Positions 8,550 through 17,855 of a stretch of 64,000 bases of DNA are shown in pieces. Position numbers and translations under genes: made by a program. This DNA comes from G051132615 sp051132615. GTDB lineage: Bacteria; Pseudomonadota; Gammaproteobacteria; Burkholderiales; Neisseriaceae. The stretch's first letter is position 1. Each line of letters begins with the position of its first letter. The stretch covers positions 1,860,001 through 1,924,000 of the forward strand of contig NZ_CP152375.1 of assembly GCF_051132615.1 (NCBI RefSeq). Direction: 5' to 3'. The notes under the pieces are model-generated. The model was not told the DNA's origin. It saw only the letters and a program-made list of their open reading frames with translations, and made no database searches.

Positions 8550-11500
8550 ACCAAATCACTTCGACTGCTTGTTTACCTAAAATTTGTTCTAATTGATTAA
8601 TCAGCGTAGATTCGGGTGTAACCAGCCATTTATGATTGGGTGCTAAATCACCTGAAGCTTCTTGATTTTGATAATTGATTTTTAATGAAACACCATATTC
8701 TTTTCCTTGATAGGATTGCAGTAAAGACATAATTTGGGTGGCGTTATGCTGATGACTGACTTTTAACAATAAACCACGTGCAAAACGAAGTCTGGCTTTT
8801 TCCAGATCATAAATTTTATCGGCAATAATGCGGACACTGTCTCCACCATTAAACATATCTTTACTGACTTTAGCTTCAATAATCATCACTTGATCAGCTT
8901 TTAATATGGTTGCATTTTGTTCATAAACTTCGCCAAATACTGATACTTCTAGTTTGTCATTTTGGTCTTCTAAGGTAATAAAAGCCATTTTACCTCGTTT
9001 ACCTACTTTGGTTCTAATTGCAGTGACAAAGCCAGCTAAAGTTTGAGTCCCCTCTTTAGGTACAATTTTTTTCAGAGGCTGTTTGATAAAAGCTCTAACT
9101 TCTTTGGCATAAGCTGAAAATGGGTGGTTCGATAAATAAAACCCTAAAGATTGTTTTTCTTCTGCCAATAAAGTAATGTCATCCCAAGCAGGATAATCTT
9201 CCATTTGTACTTCTTCTGTTATGGTTTCATCTAAATCAAATAAACTGCCTTGGTTCTTATTCGCCAAAGCTTGATCAGCATGTTCCATCGCCAAGGCAAT
9301 ATTATTGAATAATTTGGCACGATTAGGGTCAATTTCATCAAATGCGCCAGCTTTAATTAATGCTTCTAAAGAGCGTTTATTAACATGGGTTTTACCCATA
9401 CGCTCGCAAAAATCAAACAAGCTGGAAAAGGAGCCATTCGCTTCACGTTCTGCTACAATTTCATTGACTGCCGCTTCGCCAGTACCTTTAATTGCGCCAA
9501 GGGCGTAACGGATTTCTTTGTCATTAATAGGTGTAAATTTATAAAAAGAGTGATTAATAGAAGGGGGCAAAAATATTAATTTATTGGCTAAGCAATCATC
9601 GTAAAATATTTTTAGTTGATCTGTGTTATCCAATTCACAAGACATGGTTGCAGCCATAAATGCTGCAGGGTAATGTGCTTTGAGCCATGCTGTGTGATAA
9701 GTAACCAAAGCATAGGCTGCTGAGTGTGATTTATTAAAACCATATTCTGCGAACATCGCCATCAAATCGAATAGATGTTCGGCTAGTTTTTCATCATAAC
9801 CTTTTTCTTTTGCGCCATTGATAAAAATATCACGGTGTTTGGCCATTTCTTCAGGTTTTTTCTTACCCATAGCGCGCCGCAACATATCCGCGCCACCTAA
9901 TGTATAACCACCAATAATCTGCGAAATTTGCATCACCTGTTCTTGGTATACAATCACGCCATAGGTTGGTTCCAGACAAGCGGTTAAGTCTGGATGAAAA
10001 TAGTCAGGTTTTTCAATACCTTTTTTACGGTTAATAAAGGTTTCCACCATGCCACTACCTAAAGGGCCAGGTCTATAAAGTGCCAGCATGGCGACAATAT
10101 CTTCAAAACGGTCTGGATGAAGTTTGGTTAAATAACCTTTCATCCCATCTGACTCTAGTTGGAATACACCGGTGGTATTGCCTTTTGCCAGTAGTTTATA
10201 GGCTGCCGTATCTGTAAGGGGGAGGGTGTTTAGGTCAATGGTTAAATCGGGATGTAGACCCTTGATAAAATCTACAGCCATTTGAATAATGGTTAAGTTA
10301 CGTAGTCCTAAGAAGTCAAATTTAACCAAGCCAATTTGTTCTACATCGTCTTTATCAAATTGAGAAACTGGCACACCACCATCGGCTTGATAAAGTGGGC
10401 AAAAGTCAGTTAATTTACCTGGTGCAATTAATACTCCACCTGCATGCATCCCAACGTTTCTGGTCAAACCTTCCAGTTTTTTTGCTAAAGACCATAACTT
10501 AGCAATTTCTTCATCTTCCAGTTTTGCCTGTAATTGTGGTTCCATTTGAACAGCATCATCTAAACTGTATTGTTTGCCAGGTGCCGCAGGAATAAGCTTA
10601 GACAGCTCATCACACATGCTGTAAGGCATTTGTAAAACTCGGCCAACGTCACGTACCACAGCTTTAGAAGCTAAGGTACCAAAGGTGATGATTTGGCTTA
10701 CGGCATCATGTCCATATCGCTCTCTTACATAATCAATAACACGCCCACGGTTGTCCTGACAAAAGTCGATATCGAAGTCAGGCATGGACACTCGTTCCGG
10801 ATTCAAAAAGCGTTCAAATAGCAAAGCATAATCCAGAGGGTTTAAGTCTGTAATGCCTAAAGCGAAAGCCACTAAGGAACCCGCGCCTGAACCGCGGCCA
10901 GGACCCACTGGACAGCCGTTATTTTTCGCCCAGTTAATAAAGTCTGCCACAATTAAGAAATAGCCAGAGAACCCCATTTGTATAATGGTATCGATTTCAA
11001 ATTTTAGTCTTTGTTGTAGCTCTGGCCAAACTTTATTGCGTTCAGTTTCATCAGGGTATAATATTTCCGCTCTGGTTTCTAACCCTTCCTGAGCTTGAGT
11101 CATCATATATTCATCAAGGGTGATGCCTTCAGGTGTTGGGAATAGAGGTAAGAAGTTTTTGCCCAATGTAATTTCTAAGTTACAGCGTTTGGCTATTTCT
11201 AGACTATTAGTAAGTGCTTCTGGAATGTCTGAAAAAGAGGCAATAAATTCATCATGACTGATAAAATACTGGCTGGGGTGAAAATTTTTAGGGCGTCTAG
11301 AGTCGCCTAATACATACCCTTCTGCAATACACACACGTGTTTCATGTGCTTCAAAGTCATCTTTATTTAAAAATTGAATAGGGTGGGTGGCCACAACAGG
11401 TAAAGATAAATCATGAGCCAGTGCCAATGTTTGCCCTACGCATTGTTCCGTATTGGATTGCTCTGGTAAACGTTGAAGTTCCAGATAAAAGCGATTTGGA

Positions 11501-11991
11501 AATAAAGCCGCCCATTTTGCTGCTAGTGCTTTAGCTTCTTCATATTGGTCATTGAGTAGGGTTTGCCCAATAATGCCAAGATGCGCACCAGACAAACAAA
11601 TTAACCCCGTATTATCTTGTTCTTCCAGCCAAGATATGTCTATTTGTGCTTGGCCTTTAGTGTGTTCTTCTATATAGGCCTTTGTCAGTAGTTCACATAA
11701 GCGCAAATAGCCAGTGTGGTTTTGTGCAATCAATAAAAAACGGGAAGGGCGGTCGGGTTTTGTTGGATTTTTCAAAATCAAATCCGCACCAATAATAGGT
11801 TTGATTCCTTGTGATAAACATGTTTTATAGAATTTGACCATGCCAAATAAATTCATTAGGTCACTGATGCCTAAAGCGGGAAAATGGTTGGCTTTTGCTT
11901 GTTTGATGGCATCTTTAACCCTGACCATGCCATCAGTAATTGAAAATTCTGTATGTAAGCGTAAAGGAATAAATTTAGGGGTATTGTTCAT
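8548..11991 (-). CDS. dnaE: DNA polymerase III subunit alpha
   Basis: Catalytic subunit of the replicative polymerase, 1147 residues (E. coli 1160). The N-terminal PHP domain begins FIPLRLHTEFSITDGMVRVKDA. The C-family polymerase core shows the catalytic aspartates in MPDFDIDF and the conserved PVGPGRGSGAGSLVAFALGIT, GMHAGGVLIAP and EYGFNKSHSAAYA segments. The C-terminal part has helix-hairpin-helix (ALIKAGAFDEID) and OB-fold (LAGFVTAIRTKVGKRGKMAFITLED) regions and ends with a tau-binding-type tail. It stands alone here, without neighbouring lpxB/rnhB or accA genes. Confidence 0.98.
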   Translation of the reverse strand: MNNTPKFIPLRLHTEFSITDGMVRVKDAIKQAKANHFPALGISDLMNLFGMVKFYKTCLSQGIKPIIGADLILKNPTKPDRPSRFLLIAQNHTGYLRLCELLTKAYIEEHTKGQAQIDISWLEEQDNTGLICLSGAHLGIIGQTLLNDQYEEAKALAAKWAALFPNRFYLELQRLPEQSNTEQCVGQTLALAHDLSLPVVATHPIQFLNKDDFEAHETRVCIAEGYVLGDSRRPKNFHPSQYFISHDEFIASFSDIPEALTNSLEIAKRCNLEITLGKNFLPLFPTPEGITLDEYMMTQAQEGLETRAEILYPDETERNKVWPELQQRLKFEIDTIIQMGFSGYFLIVADFINWAKNNGCPVGPGRGSGAGSLVAFALGITDLNPLDYALLFERFLNPERVSMPDFDIDFCQDNRGRVIDYVRERYGHDAVSQIITFGTLASKAVVRDVGRVLQMPYSMCDELSKLIPAAPGKQYSLDDAVQMEPQLQAKLEDEEIAKLWSLAKKLEGLTRNVGMHAGGVLIAPGKLTDFCPLYQADGGVPVSQFDKDDVEQIGLVKFDFLGLRNLTIIQMAVDFIKGLHPDLTIDLNTLPLTDTAAYKLLAKGNTTGVFQLESDGMKGYLTKLHPDRFEDIVAMLALYRPGPLGSGMVETFINRKKGIEKPDYFHPDLTACLEPTYGVIVYQEQVMQISQIIGGYTLGGADMLRRAMGKKKPEEMAKHRDIFINGAKEKGYDEKLAEHLFDLMAMFAEYGFNKSHSAAYALVTYHTAWLKAHYPAAFMAATMSCELDNTDQLKIFYDDCLANKLIFLPPSINHSFYKFTPINDKEIRYALGAIKGTGEAAVNEIVAEREANGSFSSLFDFCERMGKTHVNKRSLEALIKAGAFDEIDPNRAKLFNNIALAMEHADQALANKNQGSLFDLDETITEEVQMEDYPAWDDITLLAEEKQSLGFYLSNHPFSAYAKEVRAFIKQPLKKIVPKEGTQTLAGFVTAIRTKVGKRGKMAFITLEDQNDKLEVSVFGEVYEQNATILKADQVMIIEAKVSKDMFNGGDSVRIIADKIYDLEKARLRFARGLLLKVSHQHNATQIMSLLQSYQGKEYGVSLKINYQNQEASGDLAPNHKWLVTPESTLINQLEQILGKQAVEVIW

Positions 11992-12210
11992 TATGTTAAT
12001 AACTTTATTGTTTTTTCAAAAGTGATCTCTAGCATTGAGTTTGCTTGGCACAATAAACGGACACATTAAACAGAAATAGATGTTTTTTGAGTCAGGTTTT
12101 TAGGATTTGATTTATTGTTTTACTCGTTTTAGCCAGTTAAATTATACCTTAATTTAGGGGGCTTATTAATAATAAGTTGATTGGCTTTGGGTTTTGTTTG
12201 TGTGGTCTAT

Positions 12211-12242
12211 AAAAAAAGCTGCTTAACTTTAAGCAGCTTTTT
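12211..12242 (-). terminator. Intrinsic terminator of the rpsP-rimM-trmD-rplS operon
   Basis: The stem AAAAAGCTGCTTAA / TTAAGCAGCTTTTT with a 2-nt centre lies just beyond the rplS stop on the minus strand. The rest of the 269-bp gap to dnaE is AT-rich and must hold the dnaE promoter; I see no clear single candidate. Confidence 0.8.
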
Positions 12243-12260
12243 GAAAAACAAGATAACAAT

Positions 12261-12644
12261 TTATGCTTTTGTTGTTGAAGCTTGTTTGCGAGCAGGTAAT
12301 TTTTCTTTAATACGAGCACGTTTACCTGTTAAGCCACGTAGGTAGTATAGCTTCGCACGGCGAACATCACCACGACGTTTCACTTCAATTTTTGCAACTG
12401 TTGGTGCATATAATTGGAATGTACGCTCTACACCTTCACCAGAAGAAATTTTACGTACAATCACTGAACTGTTTAAACCACGATTACGACGTGCGATCAC
12501 CACACCTTCGTAAGCTTGCAAACGTTCACGAGTACCCTCTTTTACACGTACATGTACCACAACTGTGTCACCAGGGGCAAAAGCTGGGATTTCTTTATTT
12601 AAGCGAGCAATTTCTTCTTGCTCTAGTTGTTCAATTAAATTCAC
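12261..12644 (-). CDS. rplS: 50S ribosomal protein L19
   Basis: Large-subunit protein at the 30S-50S interface. The family core is clear: FAPGDTVVVHVRVKEGTRERLQAYEGVVIARRN, then SSVIVRKIS and VKRRGDVRRAKLYYLRGLTGKRARIKEKL. Its 127 residues exceed the usual 115 or so by a short Lys/Ala/Thr-rich tail (PARKQASTTKA). It is the last gene of the operon, overlapping trmD by 4 bp, so it is translationally coupled. Confidence 0.97.
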   Translation of the reverse strand: MNLIEQLEQEEIARLNKEIPAFAPGDTVVVHVRVKEGTRERLQAYEGVVIARRNRGLNSSVIVRKISSGEGVERTFQLYAPTVAKIEVKRRGDVRRAKLYYLRGLTGKRARIKEKLPARKQASTTKA

Positions 12645-13399
12645 TTTTTATGCTCCGTTTTATGGCTGTCTTGTTCCTCCTGAATTTTTTTCAGGAGCCC
12701 AGATGCCTCTTTTGTTAAATCAAGATCAGATAGTAAATCTGGCCTTTTGGTTACAGTGCGGCGTAATGATTGCTCTAGCCGCCACCGCTTAATCAAAGCA
12801 TGGTTACCTGATAATAATACTTCAGGGACATCCATATTTTGAAAACTGGCTGGTCGTGTATAGTGAGGGTAATCCAATAAGCCTTGAGCAAAAGAATCTT
12901 GCTGCGCGGATAATTCATCACCTAACACACCAGGTTTGAGTCGTAGTATCGCATCTATCATGGTCATGGCGGGTAATTCACCACCAGATACAACGAAATC
13001 TCCTAATGAAATTTCTTCATCGACATAAGTCAATACACGCTCATCAATACCTTCATAACGCCCACAAAGGAAAATTAAACCACTCTCTTTACTTAGCCGT
13101 TTGGCTTGCGTATGTGAAAAAACCTTGCCTTGTGGACTAAGATAAAGCACTTTTGCTGGTTTGCTTTGTTGTGTTTGGGCATGTTCTATGGCTTTAATTA
13201 AAGGCTCTGCCATCATAACCATGCCTGGCCCACCACCAAAAGGGCGATCATCTATATAACCTAAAGGGTTATCAGTAAATTGGCGAGGATTAATGCAGTT
13301 AAACTGCCACAGTTTATTTTTTAACGCTCGACCAATGACACCTTGTTCTGTGATGGCACAAAACATTTCAGGGAACAAACTGATGGCTTGAATATGCAT
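12641..13399 (-). CDS. trmD: tRNA (guanine37-N1)-methyltransferase
   Basis: A SPOUT-class methyltransferase using SAM to form m1G37 in tRNAs reading CNN/proline codons, preventing +1 frameshifting. 252 residues, normal length. Seen are the start ISLFPEMF, DDRPFGGGPGMVM, the trefoil-knot SAM site LCGRYEGIDERV and EISLGDFVVSGGELPAM, and HYTRPASFQNMDVPEVLLSGNH. The start codon shares one base with the rimM stop (TGATG), and the 3' end overlaps rplS. Confidence 0.98.
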   Translation of the reverse strand: MHIQAISLFPEMFCAITEQGVIGRALKNKLWQFNCINPRQFTDNPLGYIDDRPFGGGPGMVMMAEPLIKAIEHAQTQQSKPAKVLYLSPQGKVFSHTQAKRLSKESGLIFLCGRYEGIDERVLTYVDEEISLGDFVVSGGELPAMTMIDAILRLKPGVLGDELSAQQDSFAQGLLDYPHYTRPASFQNMDVPEVLLSGNHALIKRWRLEQSLRRTVTKRPDLLSDLDLTKEASGLLKKIQEEQDSHKTEHKK

Positions 13400-13905
13400 C
13401 AGTAATCAAGTCCCCAATCAACTAAAATAGTTTTATTTTCAGTGTTTACTTCATGTATATAGGCACCAACAAAAGGGATTAGTTTTTGTCCATGTTCACC
13501 ATGAATAACCAATACATCATGTGCACCTGTTTGCATTAAATCAACGACTTGGCCCAAAATGATATTGTCTAAGGTACTTACTTGCATCCCAATTAAATCA
13601 GCCCAATAGTATTCACCTTCTTCTACCGGTGCAAATTCGCTTCTGGGTACAGCAATCGTAAAACCTTTTAAATTATGGGCAGCTTCCCTGTCATCAATGC
13701 CTGCTAGTTTGGCAACTAAGCCATCAGGCACAACTTTGCCTTCACTTAAAGTAAAGGCGGTAAATTCATTATTTTTGCCAAGATACCAAGTGTCAAAGTC
13801 AAGCAAACTATCGGCGTATTCTGTCTGTGCAGAAAGTTTGATCCAGCCTTTCACACCAAAGGCAGCCTTCACAAAGCCCATGTTGACTAGTTCAGAATCT
13901 GCCAT
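13399..13905 (-). CDS. rimM: Ribosome maturation factor RimM
   Basis: Late 30S assembly factor that binds S19 and helps form the 30S head. 168 residues with the N-terminal RimM barrel (MGFVKAAFGVKGWIKLSAQTE) and the C-terminal PRC-barrel domain (EGEYYWADLIGMQVSTLDN ... GAHDVLVIHGE ... LIPFVGAYI). It lies 27 bp downstream of rpsP and is coupled to trmD by a one-base overlap. Confidence 0.96.
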   Translation of the reverse strand: MADSELVNMGFVKAAFGVKGWIKLSAQTEYADSLLDFDTWYLGKNNEFTAFTLSEGKVVPDGLVAKLAGIDDREAAHNLKGFTIAVPRSEFAPVEEGEYYWADLIGMQVSTLDNIILGQVVDLMQTGAHDVLVIHGEHGQKLIPFVGAYIHEVNTENKTILVDWGLDY

Positions 13906-13932
13906 ATTTTATATCTTTAGAATTTATAAAAT

Positions 13933-14184
13933 TTATGCAGCTTTTGCTGTGTGTTGTTTCACAACTTTTCTTACAGCATCGCTTACTTGTGCACCTTGTT
14001 TAACCCAATGGTCTAAACGGTCGGCACTAATGCGAACGCGCTCAACTTTTTCATTGGCGACAGGATTGTAAAAACCTAAGCGCTCAATAAAACGACCATC
14101 ACGACGGTTGCGTGAATCAGTAACAACAATGTTGTAAAAAGGACGGTGTTTTGAACCACCACGTGACAAACGAATCACTACCAT
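13933..14184 (-). CDS. rpsP: 30S ribosomal protein S16
   Basis: Small-subunit assembly protein, 83 residues, starting MVVIRLSRGGSKHRPFYNIVVTDSRNRRDG as in all bS16. First gene of the rpsP-rimM-trmD-rplS operon. In many Pseudomonadales ffh sits close to rpsP; here ffh is 18 kb away with other neighbours. Confidence 0.98.
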   Translation of the reverse strand: MVVIRLSRGGSKHRPFYNIVVTDSRNRRDGRFIERLGFYNPVANEKVERVRISADRLDHWVKQGAQVSDAVRKVVKQHTAKAA

Positions 14185-14225
14185 TTTTTATCCTTTGATA
14201 AATTTGATGTTCAAGTAAACCGCGT

Positions 14226-14255
14226 ATTTTAGGTCATATTTCTTCCATTATGCAA
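14226..14255 (-). promoter_or_regulatory. Sigma-70 type promoter for the rpsP operon
   Basis: On the minus strand TTGCAT (14250-14255) and TAAAAT (14226-14231) are separated by 18 bp, about 42 bp before the rpsP start. Both hexamers are near consensus. Not tested. Confidence 0.6.
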
Positions 14256-14473
14256 GCTTTTATTTGTTTTTATTGTGAAAAATAGTATTGATATCTTAGA
14301 TTAGGCCATTTATACAATAACAATGGTTCTCAAAATGTTTGTTTATCTTTATATCATTATGTTGGTTGTTCTAGTTAGGTTAAGAAATATTATGGCAGTT
14401 TTTTAGGATTTATTGCTTTTTTTAGAAAAAGATGAACACAATTGTGTTGGAGATTATAGAAAGTTAAAACATT

Positions 14474-15250
14474 ATGATGAAAAAGGTAATGCTTATTTTA
14501 TGTTGTATGCTCAGTCAAATGGCTTTAGCAAAATTAGTTGATAGTGACAATGTTGAATTGCCATCTGGTTCTACAGTTCAATTATTGGAGGTAGACAGTA
14601 AAAATGGTGCTTATAGGTTTAGGGGGCAGATAAAACTAAAGGGTTTATTAACAGCCGGCTGGGTCGCAAAATATGATATGGATGGACAAAGAGTAAAAGA
14701 TCTAGAGTTACATTTTTATCCGCAAAGTGATCAAGTGGCTTTTTTACCTGCATTAAAACAAGATGATTATGAAAATGCAAAAAGCAGATTAATTATTGTA
14801 AATCGTTTAAATAAGGAAAATAAGCAGTTTGTCCAAGTTTTTTTTAATCATATTCCCAGTAATTTTTTTAAATATGAAGAAGGTGTGATTAAACAGCCTG
14901 CTATAGTTATTCTTGACGAATATACAACATATGTTGAATGTGATAGTCGATATTATGAGGCAAAATTGGTTAGTATTGAAAAACTATTAAAAAATGATTT
15001 GCCTTTGGTTAAAAAGAGTGGCTGTTCTACACAATATGCAATTGATGTTTATACAACATATGCAAAAGATGGTTTTGTGAATTTAAGAACAGAACCTAAA
15101 AAATGTTCAAAAGTGGTGATGCAATTAGCAAATGATAAGCTTTTAGAAAAAATTTACACTTCTGATAACTGGTTTTATGTGCAACTATTTGAGAAACCAG
15201 AAGTGAAAGGATATGTACATAAAAGTCAAGTTGTTGAAATAGACTATTGA
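14474..15250 (+). CDS. Exported protein with C-terminal SH3-like domain
   Basis: A 258-residue protein with a signal peptide (MMKKVMLILCCMLSQMALA, cleavage after ALA). The middle part is not recognised. The last 55 or so residues, beginning DGFVNLRTEPKKCSKVVMQL and continuing DNWFYVQLFEKPEVKGYVHKSQVV, fit a bacterial SH3 (SH3_3) fold, which often binds cell-wall peptides. Paired Cys residues (ECDSRYY; SGCSTQ; KKCSK) could form periplasmic disulfides. The gene is AT-rich, alone, and convergent with the PCuAC gene. ATG codons at 14474 and 14477 are both possible and no strong RBS decides. It is probably a periplasmic or envelope protein; no specific function can be assigned. Confidence 0.65.
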   Translation: MMKKVMLILCCMLSQMALAKLVDSDNVELPSGSTVQLLEVDSKNGAYRFRGQIKLKGLLTAGWVAKYDMDGQRVKDLELHFYPQSDQVAFLPALKQDDYENAKSRLIIVNRLNKENKQFVQVFFNHIPSNFFKYEEGVIKQPAIVILDEYTTYVECDSRYYEAKLVSIEKLLKNDLPLVKKSGCSTQYAIDVYTTYAKDGFVNLRTEPKKCSKVVMQLANDKLLEKIYTSDNWFYVQLFEKPEVKGYVHKSQVVEIDY

Positions 15251-15274
15251 AATTATTATTTATATAGATGGATT

Positions 15275-15742
15275 TTAATGATTCATATGTGATGTTTGTT
15301 GACCATTATCGACTAAAACCGTTATTGTTTGATCAGGGGTGTTTTTGAATTTTAATGTTACCTCAAAGGTATCTCCTAATTTTAGTGGAGAAGTAACATC
15401 AAATAACATAATGTGCAAGCCCCCAGGTTTTAAGCTGGTTGTTGTCCCATGAACTAAGGGAATGCCTCCTTTAACTTCTCGCATACGCATGACACCATTA
15501 TCATCAATATGGGTATGCAACTCTACTTTTTTTGCTCTGTTTGTTTGTGCACCAATAAGTACATCATCTGTATGGTTAACTTTTATGTCCATAAACACGG
15601 CTCCTGTTTTGACAGAAGGTGCAGTGACTCTACTCCAAGCCTGATTGATGACAATATTTGGTATTCTTTTTGCAAAGGCTACAGAGCTATTTAATAAGCA
15701 GATAAAACAGAGTAATTTAATCAACTGATGTATATTACGCAT
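15275..15742 (-). CDS. Periplasmic copper chaperone PCu(A)C family protein
   Basis: Family members bind Cu(I) in the periplasm and deliver it to cytochrome c oxidase. 155 residues with a signal peptide (about 1-24, ...SSVAFA). The family motif H-M-x10-M-x21-H-x-M is recognisable in ELHTHIDDNGVMRMREVKGG followed by LKPGGLHIMLFDV, giving candidate ligands His, Met, His and Met. The tail ends HMNH, which may add ligands. The gene lies 31 bp downstream of dgkA on the same strand, so they may be co-transcribed. Confidence 0.85.
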   Translation of the reverse strand: MRNIHQLIKLLCFICLLNSSVAFAKRIPNIVINQAWSRVTAPSVKTGAVFMDIKVNHTDDVLIGAQTNRAKKVELHTHIDDNGVMRMREVKGGIPLVHGTTTSLKPGGLHIMLFDVTSPLKLGDTFEVTLKFKNTPDQTITVLVDNGQQTSHMNH

Positions 15743-15773
15743 GGGTGTTTCTCCTTAAATAGAATGAATTTTT

Positions 15774-16205
15774 TTATTGTGCAAACCAGTTACTCCATGG
15801 CGTATCGCGTAAAAGTGCACATATCCATAAAATAACCAGAATTATTAAACCCAGTAGTTGAGCGGCTGAAGCTGTATCCTTTGCTCGTTTTGCTAAAGGA
15901 TGGTGTTTTAATGAAGTGTGATCAACTGCTGCTTCAATAGAGGTGTTGAATAACTCTATGATTAGAGTGCCAATGGAGGCGGCGATTAAAATACCCTTTG
16001 TTAGCCAACCAAAATTCAGAACAAAAATCAAAATAATCAAAACAAAATTAACGTAAATTAATTGCCGAAAACCTTGTTCTTCAAATGCTGCACGAAGGCC
16101 AGCCAGAGAAAATGACCAAGCATTGATGATACGTTTGAGCCCTGTTTTGCCCTTGTATGGGCTATTATTATGTTCGGGTTCATGGTGATGATGACTATGA
16201 TTCAT
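15774..16205 (-). CDS. dgkA: Diacylglycerol kinase
   Basis: Small trimeric inner-membrane kinase that phosphorylates diacylglycerol to phosphatidic acid, recycling lipid by-products. It has three TM helices and the family signature ELFNTSIEAAVDHTSLKHH followed by AKRAKDTASAAQL, with the catalytic Glu and nucleotide/metal residues. The 143-residue protein carries an added N-terminus, MNHSHHHHEPEHNN, before the usual GLKRIINAWSFSLAGL. This His-rich segment could bind metal and is notable next to a copper-chaperone gene, but that link is inference. Confidence 0.92.
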   Translation of the reverse strand: MNHSHHHHEPEHNNSPYKGKTGLKRIINAWSFSLAGLRAAFEEQGFRQLIYVNFVLIILIFVLNFGWLTKGILIAASIGTLIIELFNTSIEAAVDHTSLKHHPLAKRAKDTASAAQLLGLIILVILWICALLRDTPWSNWFAQ

Positions 16206-16383
16206 TATTGATGCATCCTATTGTCGCCATAAGAAAATGATAAAATGATCAAGATTTTAGCACAGACCAATGTAGGCAATAGAGACTTTTTGTTCTCGCT
16301 TGTATTACAATAGCCTTAATCAAGCATAAACTATATTGGATGCAGCAAAGTGTGTTTTGTTTTTTTTGAATTAAGGCAAAAAT

Positions 16384-17436
16384 ATGATGGCAGAGTCTAA
16401 AATAAAAGTGGGTATTGTTGGTGCCACAGGTTATACAGGTGTGGAGCTTCTTCGGTTATTGGCGCAACACCCTTCCGTACAGGTACAAGCAGTAACATCT
16501 CGCCAAGAAGTAGGTAAAAAAGTGAGTGACTTATTCGCTAATTTAAGAGGCGTATATGATTTGGTTTTTTGTGCACCTGAAAATGCTTGTTTAGATCAAT
16601 GTGATGTGGTCTTTTTTGCGACACCTAATGGTGTGGCCATGAAGGAAGCACCTGCTTTATTAGAAAAGGGTGTCAGGGTTATTGATTTATCGGCAGACTA
16701 TCGGATTAAAGATGTTTCCTTATGGTCTATTTGGTATAAAATGACGCATGAGAGCGCCAATTGGGTCGAACAAGCAGTATATGGTTTGCCTGAATTATAC
16801 AAAGAGCAAATTAAAACAGCACAATTGGTTGCCAATCCTGGCTGCTATCCAACTGCAGTTACATTAGGCCTGTTACCTTTGTTGGTGAATGGTCTTATAG
16901 ATACAAAGCAAGCTTTAATTGCTGATTGTAAATCAGGTGTTTCTGGTGCTGGCCGTAAAGGTGAAATTGGCTCATTATTATGTGAAGCGGGTGATAACTT
17001 TAAAGCTTATGCTGTAGCAGGACATAGACATTTACCCGAAATCAAACAAACATTATCTGTATATATGAAACAAGAAGATTTAAATTTTGTGTTTGTGCCA
17101 CATTTGACACCTATGATTCGAGGCATGCAGGCCAATTTGTATGTACAGTTAACTGAGCCTATTTCATCAATTGAAACATTTTATCGTGATTTTTATGTTG
17201 ATCACTCCTGTGTGGATGTGTTACCAGAGGGTGTTTTCCCAGAAACTCGATCTGTGAGAGGTGCAAATTTGTGTCGAATAGGCTTGCAAAAAGCACCAGA
17301 AAGTACCATATTAGTGATTATGTCGGTAATTGATAACTTGGTTAAAGGTGCATCTGGGCAGGCTATTCAAAATATGAATGTGATGTTTGGCTTTCCAGAA
17401 AATACCGGATTAACGAATGTTGCCTTACTACCATAA
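16384..17436 (+). CDS. argC: N-acetyl-gamma-glutamyl-phosphate reductase
   Basis: Third enzyme of arginine synthesis: NADPH-dependent reduction of N-acetylglutamyl phosphate to the semialdehyde. 350 residues. The Rossmann motif GIVGATGYTGVELLRLL is at the N-terminus; the catalytic Cys is in ANPGCYPTA and the substrate-binding His in AGHRHLPEI. ATG codons at 16384 and 16387 are both possible; AAGG lies 6 bases before the first. It is followed by erpA at 31 bp, an arrangement familiar from Pseudomonas. Confidence 0.97.
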   Translation: MMAESKIKVGIVGATGYTGVELLRLLAQHPSVQVQAVTSRQEVGKKVSDLFANLRGVYDLVFCAPENACLDQCDVVFFATPNGVAMKEAPALLEKGVRVIDLSADYRIKDVSLWSIWYKMTHESANWVEQAVYGLPELYKEQIKTAQLVANPGCYPTAVTLGLLPLLVNGLIDTKQALIADCKSGVSGAGRKGEIGSLLCEAGDNFKAYAVAGHRHLPEIKQTLSVYMKQEDLNFVFVPHLTPMIRGMQANLYVQLTEPISSIETFYRDFYVDHSCVDVLPEGVFPETRSVRGANLCRIGLQKAPESTILVIMSVIDNLVKGASGQAIQNMNVMFGFPENTGLTNVALLP

Positions 17437-17467
17437 GGTGATGAATTAATATTTAAGGAGCACACAC

Positions 17468-17803
17468 ATGAGCGAAGGCCCTATTGTTTTTACTGAAAGC
17501 TGTTGCACAAAAGTAAAAGATTTAATTGCAGAAGAGAATAATCCAGAACTCAAATTAAGAGTATTTGTAACTGGTGGTGGTTGTTCTGGTTTCCAATATG
17601 GATTTACTTTTGATGAAATTGCCAATGATGATGATTTTGCAATTGAAAAAGAAGGTTTAACGTTTTTGGTTGATCCAATGAGCTACCAATATTTGGTTGG
17701 TGCTGAAATTGACTATACTGAAAGTTTACATGGTTCTCAATTTGTTATTCGTAACCCAAATGCTACAACAACCTGTGGTTGTGGATCGTCTTTTTCTGTT
17801 TAA
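17468..17803 (+). CDS. erpA: Iron-sulfur cluster insertion protein ErpA
   Basis: A-type carrier delivering [4Fe-4S] clusters to apo-proteins. 111 residues with the three conserved cysteines in GGGCSGFQYGF and TTCGCGSSF. A strong AAGGAG stands 7 bases before the ATG. Directly downstream of argC, with a terminator after it. Confidence 0.96.
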   Translation: MSEGPIVFTESCCTKVKDLIAEENNPELKLRVFVTGGGCSGFQYGFTFDEIANDDDFAIEKEGLTFLVDPMSYQYLVGAEIDYTESLHGSQFVIRNPNATTTCGCGSSFSV

Positions 17804-17813
17804 AATGAGTTGA

Positions 17814-17849
17814 ATAAAAAAGCGACCTCAATAGGGTCGTTTTTTTATT
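17814..17849. terminator. Terminator shared by erpA and the convergent protease gene
   Basis: A short GC-rich stem (CGACC / GGTCG) is flanked by A on the left and T on the right, so it works in both directions between the erpA stop and the stop of the minus-strand gene at 17856. Confidence 0.75.
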
Positions 17850-17855
17850 CAAACA

